NCBI RefSeq assembly: GCF_017948485.1 | Contig: NZ_JAFFSX010000014.1 | Location: forward strand, 62,001-126,000 | Origin: Streptomyces sp. GESEQ-35 | GTDB lineage: Bacteria; Actinomycetota; Actinomycetes; Streptomycetales; Streptomycetaceae | DNA length: 64,000 nt | Reading direction: 5' to 3' | Shown here: positions 59,014 through 64,000 of the stretch, one piece after another | Layout of the letters: every line of letters starts with the position of its first letter | Position numbering within the stretch: the stretch's first letter is position 1 | Made by a program: the position numbers and the translations under genes | Notes under the pieces: generated by a model | Database searches by the model: none | Seen by the model: only the letters and a program-made list of their open reading frames with translations | Told to the model about the DNA's origin: nothing

Positions 59014-61449
59014 ATGGCACAGGGCACGGTCCAGGTGACGCACTCCGGCACATCGCGGTGGCGTCGCCGCACGGGTGAGTACGCATCGCTCGCCGCCGCC
59101 CTGGAGGCCGCGGCCGACGGCGACGTCCTCACCGTTGCTCCCGGCACCTACCGGGAGAACCTCGTGGTGCAGCGGGCGGTGACCCTGCGCGGACCCGAGG
59201 GCTCCCCCGGTTCGGTGCGCATCGCGCCCCTGGACGGGGTGCCGTTGACCGTGCGCGCCTCCGCGGTGGTCCAGGACGTGCATGTGGAGGGCCAGGACAC
59301 GGCCGCGCCAGCACTGCTCGTCGAAGAGGGCGCCCCCGAGTTGTCGGACGTGCGGATCGTCACGCGGTCCGCGTCCGGCATCGAGGTCCGCGGCGGCGCC
59401 CGGCCGACCGTGCGGCGCTGCACCGTGGACAATCCGGCCGGCATCGGCATCGCCGTACTCGACGGCGGGGGCGGGGTGTTCGAGGAGTGCGAGGTCGTCG
59501 CGGCCGGCCAGTCCGGCGTCGCGGTGCGCGGGGGTGCCCACCCGCGCCTGGAGCGCTGCCGCATCCACCACACCTCGGGCGCCGGCCTGACGGCGACCGG
59601 CGAGAACTCGGCGCTTGAGGCCGTGGGTTGCGAGGTGTACGAGGTCCGGGGCAGCGGCGTGCAGGTCACCGGCCGGGCCACCGCGCACCTCACCGACTGC
59701 GATGTGCACCGCACCACCGCCGACGGGGTCACCCTCGACACCGACGCGGTGCTGACCCTGGCGGACTGCCGCATCCATGACATCCCGGAGAACGCGGTCG
59801 ACCTGCGCTCGCGTTCCGTGCTGACGCTGACCCGGACGACGGTGCGTCAGTTCGGCCGCAACGGCCTGTCGGTATGGGATCCGGGCACCCGGGTGGACGC
59901 CAACCAGTGCGAGATCTTCGACAGCACCGGCGACTATCCGGCGGTGTGGGTCAGTGACGGCGCCACCGCGGTCCTCGACTCCTGCCGGGTGCACGACGTG
60001 CCGGACGCGCTGTTCGTCCTGGACCGCGGCTCCCGCGCGGACGTCGTCGACAGCGACCTCTCGCAGGTGCGCAACACGGCCGTGTCGGTGAGCGACGGCG
60101 CCACCGCGCAGCTCGACGACTGCCGCATCCGGGACGCGGCGACGGGCGCCTGGTTCCGCGACCACGGCAGCGGCGGCACCCTCAACGGCTGCACGCTGGA
60201 CGGCGTGCAGACCGGCGTGATCGTCACCAAGGGCGCCGACCCCACCATCGAGCGATGCACGGTCGACTCCCCCGCGGAAGCCGGTTTCTATGTGTCGGCC
60301 GGCGGACGCGGCACCTTCCTGAACTGCCGGGTGACGGGCAGTGCCGGCTACGGCTTCCATGTGATCGACGGCTGCCGTACGACGCTGAAGAAGTGCCGTA
60401 CGGAGCGGTGCGCGCGCGGCGGGTACGAGTTCGCCGACAGCGGCCCGGAGGCAGCGGGCGCCGGTCCGGTCGTGGAGGACTGCACCAGCGACGAGAGCGG
60501 GGGCCTCAAGCCGCCCGCGGCGCGGGAGCCGGCCATACAGACGGTCAGTCAGTCGCCGGGCCTGCTGGGCGCGATCCCGGGGCAGCGCACCACCGAGCAG
60601 GAGCCGCTCGTCGCCGCCACCACGCCGGAGAAGCCGACGCGGACCTCGAAGGCCGTCCTCGGTGAACTCGACGCGCTGGTCGGCCTGGAGAGCGTCAAGC
60701 GCGAGGTGCGGGCGCTGACCGACATGATCGAGGTGGGCCGGCGCCGCCGGCAGGCGGGCCTCAAGGCGGCATCCGTCAAGCGCCACTTGGTCTTCACCGG
60801 CTCCCCCGGCACCGGCAAGACGACGGTCGCCCGTCTCTACGGCGAGATCCTGGCCTCGCTCGGCGTGCTGGAGAAGGGCCATCTCGTCGAGGTGTCCCGC
60901 GTCGACCTGGTCGGCGAGCACATCGGCTCCACGGCGATCCGCACCCAGGAGGCCTTCGACCGGGCGCGCGGCGGTGTGCTGTTCGTCGACGAGGCCTACG
61001 CGCTGTCCCCGGAGGACTCGGGCCGGGACTTCGGCCGTGAGGCCATCGACACGCTGGTGAAGCTGATGGAGGACCACCGGGACGCGGTCGTGGTGATCGT
61101 CGCCGGCTACACGGCCGAGATGGAGCGATTCCTGTCGGTCAACCCCGGCGTGGCCTCCCGCTTCTCCCGGACCATCACCTTCAGCGACTACACCGCCGAA
61201 GAGCTGCTGCGCATCGTGCGGCAGCAGGCCGAGGAGCACGAGTACCGGCTGGCACCCGGCGCCTCGGAGGCCCTGCTGAAGTACTTCACGGTGATCCCCA
61301 AGGGCCCGGCCTTCGGTAACGGCCGCACCGCCCGCCAGACCTTCGAGGCGATGGTGGAACGGCACGCGAGCCGGGTCGCGCAGTTCGAGGAGCCGAGCAC
61401 GGACGACCTCACGCTTCTCTACGCCGAGGACTTGCCCGACTCGCCCTGA
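59014..61449 (+). CDS. Right-handed beta-helix / AAA+ ATPase fusion (CbxX/EccA-type)
   Basis: 811-residue two-part protein. Residues ~20-505 form a pectate-lyase-like parallel beta-helix with about 20 rungs; DCRIHD/CRVHD/CEVYEV-type turns recur every 22-24 residues, with cysteines in the turns. After a Pro-rich linker (~505-565), an AAA+ module follows with Walker A GSPGTGKT (~596), Walker B GGVLFVDEAYALS (~650), and sensor/arginine-finger region VASRFSRTITF. The AAA part resembles CbxX/CfxQ and type VII secretion EccA. No signal peptide is seen. It overlaps the convergent membrane gene by 31 bases. Its clients are unknown. Confidence 0.9.
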   Translation: MAQGTVQVTHSGTSRWRRRTGEYASLAAALEAAADGDVLTVAPGTYRENLVVQRAVTLRGPEGSPGSVRIAPLDGVPLTVRASAVVQDVHVEGQDTAAPALLVEEGAPELSDVRIVTRSASGIEVRGGARPTVRRCTVDNPAGIGIAVLDGGGGVFEECEVVAAGQSGVAVRGGAHPRLERCRIHHTSGAGLTATGENSALEAVGCEVYEVRGSGVQVTGRATAHLTDCDVHRTTADGVTLDTDAVLTLADCRIHDIPENAVDLRSRSVLTLTRTTVRQFGRNGLSVWDPGTRVDANQCEIFDSTGDYPAVWVSDGATAVLDSCRVHDVPDALFVLDRGSRADVVDSDLSQVRNTAVSVSDGATAQLDDCRIRDAATGAWFRDHGSGGTLNGCTLDGVQTGVIVTKGADPTIERCTVDSPAEAGFYVSAGGRGTFLNCRVTGSAGYGFHVIDGCRTTLKKCRTERCARGGYEFADSGPEAAGAGPVVEDCTSDESGGLKPPAAREPAIQTVSQSPGLLGAIPGQRTTEQEPLVAATTPEKPTRTSKAVLGELDALVGLESVKREVRALTDMIEVGRRRRQAGLKAASVKRHLVFTGSPGTGKTTVARLYGEILASLGVLEKGHLVEVSRVDLVGEHIGSTAIRTQEAFDRARGGVLFVDEAYALSPEDSGRDFGREAIDTLVKLMEDHRDAVVVIVAGYTAEMERFLSVNPGVASRFSRTITFSDYTAEELLRIVRQQAEEHEYRLAPGASEALLKYFTVIPKGPAFGNGRTARQTFEAMVERHASRVAQFEEPSTDDLTLLYAEDLPDSP

Positions 61450-63761
61450 GCCTCCCCCTTGCGGCGCGGTCCGGGCAGCTCCGGCCGCAACCGGGCCAGC
61501 AGCCGCTCCCGTTCCTCGGCGAACGCCGGGTCGGCCTGGTAGTCGGAATGGCCGAGGATGGGGGCGGGCAGCGGATGCGTGTCCGTGCGGCCGTAGGCCA
61601 GGGGATCCTTGAGGGCGTCGTGGTCCACTTCGGGGCCACAGTCGCCGGGCAGCCGTACCGGTCCGCCGATGGGGTCGGTGAGGCGGTAGAGGTTGCGCCA
61701 GCAGTCGACGTCGTGGTGCAGGGAGCTGAGGGCGGCCGGGCCGAAGTGGGCCGGGAACCAGCGGCCGTAGAGGCGCTCGAGCGGGGAGCCGTACGTCAGC
61801 AGGGCGACCCGCTTGCGCACGGCCGGTGTCAGCTGCCAGGCCGCGGCGGCTGCGAGCACGCTGCCCTGGGAGTGGCCGGAGATGACGAGGCGTCCGCCGG
61901 TGGCGTCGGTCCAGGTCGCCATGCGCCACGTCAGGTCGGGCACGGCCCGCTCGGCGTAGCAGGGCGGGGCGAAGGGGTGGGCGGCGCGCGGCCAGAACGT
62001 GCCGACGTCCCACAGGATGCCGATCGTGCGCCGCGCGGAGGCGTCCTTGTAGGCGCGCCGGCCCCAGGTGACGAACAGTATGAAGCCGAGCCCGATCAGC
62101 CAGGAGCCCAGTGCCTGTGCCGTCTCGGCGGCGCCGTGGAGGAAGGGGTGTGTCGCCTCGGTGGCCTCGCTGGGCACCTTGTCGCTCGCCATGGCGCCGA
62201 CGAGTGCGCCGGCGCCCAGGAGCAGGGTCGTGGTGGAGACGACGGCGACGAGAAGCGGCGCCCGGTCGGTGAGCGTGGCCATGGCGAGGGTGTTCGCGAT
62301 GCGGCGGGTGCGTGTGGGGTCCTCGGGGTCGCCCGGCCGGTCGGTTCGTACCGTTGCCAGTTCGGCGCGGCGCAGCAGCCAGGTGCGCCGTCCCAGCAGA
62401 CCGCAGAGCAGCAGCAGGACGACGAGCAGCGGCGGGATCACGGACGACTGCCAGGTGAGCAGAACCGGCGGACCGGGAACGGACGCCCGCGTGCCGTCCA
62501 GCCAGTCGGCGACCCGCTGCGACAGGCCGCCGGACATCACCCCGCCCAGTGCGCAGGCCAGCATCGCCACGGCGGGTCCCCCGAGACCGTGCATCGCGGC
62601 GCGGGGTTCGGGGTGGGTGCGGTAGAGCAGGTGGGCGACCACGGCCAGGACGATGACGAGCAGACCCTGGAGGAGGGCGATACCGCCGAAGGTCGTGTCG
62701 CCCGGCAGGCGGCCCTGCGACACCCAGCCCGGGCGTTCCCACCCGGCGTACACCATGGAAAGGGCGAGCAGGACGAGCGCGGCGAGCGGCAGCCGTCGTA
62801 CGAGGTGCTCGTCGAGTTCCTGGTCGAGGTGGTTCTCGCTGCGGCCCCGGCGGCAGACCACCCACACGACGGCGGCGGCACCCGCGAGGAGCGCCCCGGC
62901 CAGCAGCCAGCTCAGCGTGTCGAGGAGGGCGGGCCCGCCGGGCCTGCGGTCGAACCGGGCCGCCGAGGTGCCGACCGCGGCGGCGACCGTCAGCAGGCCC
63001 GCCGCGGTGTGTGCGGCACGCAGCCGGGCCACCAGGCGCCGCCCGTACCAGAAGCCGGGCCGGCCCAGGGCGGTACGGCTGGTGTCCTCGTCGGGCTCGG
63101 CGCTGCGGGAGATCGGCTGCCGGGACTCGTAGGCGCTCCAGGTGCGGCGGGAGAGGTACCACAGCAGGCCGGTGAGCGCGGCGGGCACCAGGGCGGCGAG
63201 CGCGAGCCGGCGTCCGGGCAGGCTCCACCAGCCGCCTTCGGTCGGGGACAGGAAGCCCAGCCAGGAGTGCCGTTCGGCGCACGCGCGCGTGCCCGCGCAC
63301 TGCCACGCCGTCAGGTCGAGGGCGACCTCGCACGCGGCCGCGACGAGCAGCACCGTCAAGGTCAGTCCGGCGAGCCGCACCAGCAGCCCGTACAACCGCA
63401 CCGTGCGGTCACGGCCCCGGGCGCTGGGGCGCATCCAGTGGGCGAGGTTGACGACCATGAACGGCAGCAACAGCAGCCACAGGGCGCGGGCGCTGTTGCC
63501 GGAGGTGAGGTTGGACCAGACGTAGGCCTCGGGCACCGGTCCGCTGCGGTGCTCGCCGGGGCTGGTCTCGGCTTCGGCGTCGTCGGCGCGCCGGAAGACG
63601 GCCGCCGTGTCGTCGCCGGTGACCCGGACCGTCCGTGGATCGTCGAGCATCTTCTCGGGTGTGGCGCCGCCGACGCCGTGGACCAGGAGCTCCAGGGCGA
63701 TGCCGGGATTCTCGGACTTCTGGGCGGGTCCGTCCGCCCCCTCGGACAAGACACGTTCCAC
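61419..63761 (-). CDS. Polytopic membrane protein with split alpha/beta-hydrolase motifs
   Basis: About 780 residues. An N-terminal LELLVHGVGGATPEKMLDD carries the HG-V-GG oxyanion-type strand. About nine to eleven hydrophobic helices fill the middle (for example WLLLLPFMVVNLAHWM, GLTLTVLLVAAACEVAL, IPPLLVVLLLLCGLLG). The C-terminal soluble part has the lipase elbow GGRLVISGHSQGSVLAAAAA and a likely catalytic tail (ILGHSDYQADPAF). This suggests a hydrolase fold interrupted by a membrane domain. GTG at 63761 with GGGGGAAG upstream is favoured; ATG 63797 and 63923 are open alternatives. Substrate and role are unknown. Confidence 0.82.
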   Translation of the reverse strand: MERVLSEGADGPAQKSENPGIALELLVHGVGGATPEKMLDDPRTVRVTGDDTAAVFRRADDAEAETSPGEHRSGPVPEAYVWSNLTSGNSARALWLLLLPFMVVNLAHWMRPSARGRDRTVRLYGLLVRLAGLTLTVLLVAAACEVALDLTAWQCAGTRACAERHSWLGFLSPTEGGWWSLPGRRLALAALVPAALTGLLWYLSRRTWSAYESRQPISRSAEPDEDTSRTALGRPGFWYGRRLVARLRAAHTAAGLLTVAAAVGTSAARFDRRPGGPALLDTLSWLLAGALLAGAAAVVWVVCRRGRSENHLDQELDEHLVRRLPLAALVLLALSMVYAGWERPGWVSQGRLPGDTTFGGIALLQGLLVIVLAVVAHLLYRTHPEPRAAMHGLGGPAVAMLACALGGVMSGGLSQRVADWLDGTRASVPGPPVLLTWQSSVIPPLLVVLLLLCGLLGRRTWLLRRAELATVRTDRPGDPEDPTRTRRIANTLAMATLTDRAPLLVAVVSTTTLLLGAGALVGAMASDKVPSEATEATHPFLHGAAETAQALGSWLIGLGFILFVTWGRRAYKDASARRTIGILWDVGTFWPRAAHPFAPPCYAERAVPDLTWRMATWTDATGGRLVISGHSQGSVLAAAAAWQLTPAVRKRVALLTYGSPLERLYGRWFPAHFGPAALSSLHHDVDCWRNLYRLTDPIGGPVRLPGDCGPEVDHDALKDPLAYGRTDTHPLPAPILGHSDYQADPAFAEERERLLARLRPELPGPRRKGEAQGESGKSSA

Positions 63762-64000
63762 TGATCTCGCACTTCCCCCGTGACGCGCCGTCGGCATGTG
63801 CCCGTGCGGGCCTAAGGATCTCCGCTTTATATGGTCCGCACACCTCTCGTCACGGAATCTCCCCGATCCGAGTGACAGACGGACATCGGATGGTGTCCGA
63901 GTGACATGCGCGCGACGGGACACGCGGTGACGCGACCCGCGCCGACACGTGAAAGGATGGGTCGTCTGCGCCCCGGATCGGGGAGAATGTGCTTGTCGGA

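Noticed and set aside
58981..63333. 1,450-codon open frame on the minus strand
   Set aside because: It is a GC-bias shadow opposite the beta-helix/AAA+ gene and out of frame with the membrane hydrolase gene, and it is rich in His/Arg/Pro.
63960..64000. Possible gene start at the window edge (GGGGAG followed by ATG/GTG)
   Set aside because: Only a few codons are visible, so neither the start nor the product can be supported.
1..64000. tRNA genes, rRNA, CRISPR arrays, riboswitches and intact insertion sequences
   Set aside because: None was recognised on reading either strand. This is a visual check only, and a covariance-model search could still find a structured RNA.

Overview
The window is chromosomal DNA of very high G+C content with strong third-codon-position GC bias. 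The gene families present are typical of Streptomyces: a 2-methylisoborneol (2-MIB) operon with an encapsulin-like shell gene, several PAS/GAF/PP2C phosphatases, a large LAL/LuxR regulator, a tandem TerD protein and a Pro/Gln-rich Streptomyces-type small protein. No rRNA, tRNA, CRISPR array or intact mobile element was seen. The layout looks like accessory or arm-type DNA on the left (regulators, specialised metabolism, hydrolases) and more housekeeping-like content on the right.

Region 1 (1-4.3 kb) has the end of a sugar ABC permease overlapping a LacI regulator, a VOC protein, a MarR regulator, an SseB-domain protein and a class-D-like flavin monooxygenase. Region 2 (4.6-8.2 kb) is the three-gene 2-MIB operon: encapsulin shell with inserted cyclic-nucleotide-binding-like domain, terpene cyclase with a long disordered N-terminus, and geranyl diphosphate C-methyltransferase. 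Together they should make the earthy odorant 2-MIB, with the cyclase packaged in the shell. A DUF899 protein and a carotenoid oxygenase follow.

Region 3 (10.6-25.9 kb) is rich in regulators and hydrolases: an extended ECF sigma factor, an XRE/MmyB-type regulator divergent from an alpha/beta hydrolase, two further alpha/beta hydrolases, a GNAT protein, a LAL regulator, and an MMPL transporter-lipoprotein-amidohydrolase operon. A decayed patch with a phosphotriesterase remnant follows, then an HD protein divergent from a GlxA/AraC regulator. Region 4 (25.9-40.7 kb) begins with a single-chain pyruvate carboxylase. It continues with four SpoIIE-type PP2C phosphatases of three different architectures, an acyl-CoA synthetase and a small hypothetical gene next to an exceptionally long perfect hairpin.

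Region 5 (40.7-49 kb) holds an Old Yellow Enzyme divergent from a MerR regulator, a Tat-exported GH109-like oxidoreductase/glycosidase, and a hydroxybutyrate-type set (MHS-family transporter, PucR regulator, SDR dehydrogenase). Region 6 (49-64 kb) has a NUDIX hydrolase, apolipoprotein N-acyltransferase, an O-antigen-ligase-like membrane protein, a racemase, a family 2 glycosyltransferase, tandem TerD, MOSC and Rv1733c-like proteins. It ends with a beta-helix/AAA+ fusion protein convergent with a multi-pass membrane protein whose alpha/beta-hydrolase motifs are split by the membrane domain.

The most noteworthy system is the 2-MIB nanocompartment operon, in particular a duplicated GTSAAR-containing motif in the cyclase N-terminus. 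Next are the beta-helix/AAA+ fusion and the split membrane hydrolase. Functions are inferred from reading the translated sequences; no database search was run.
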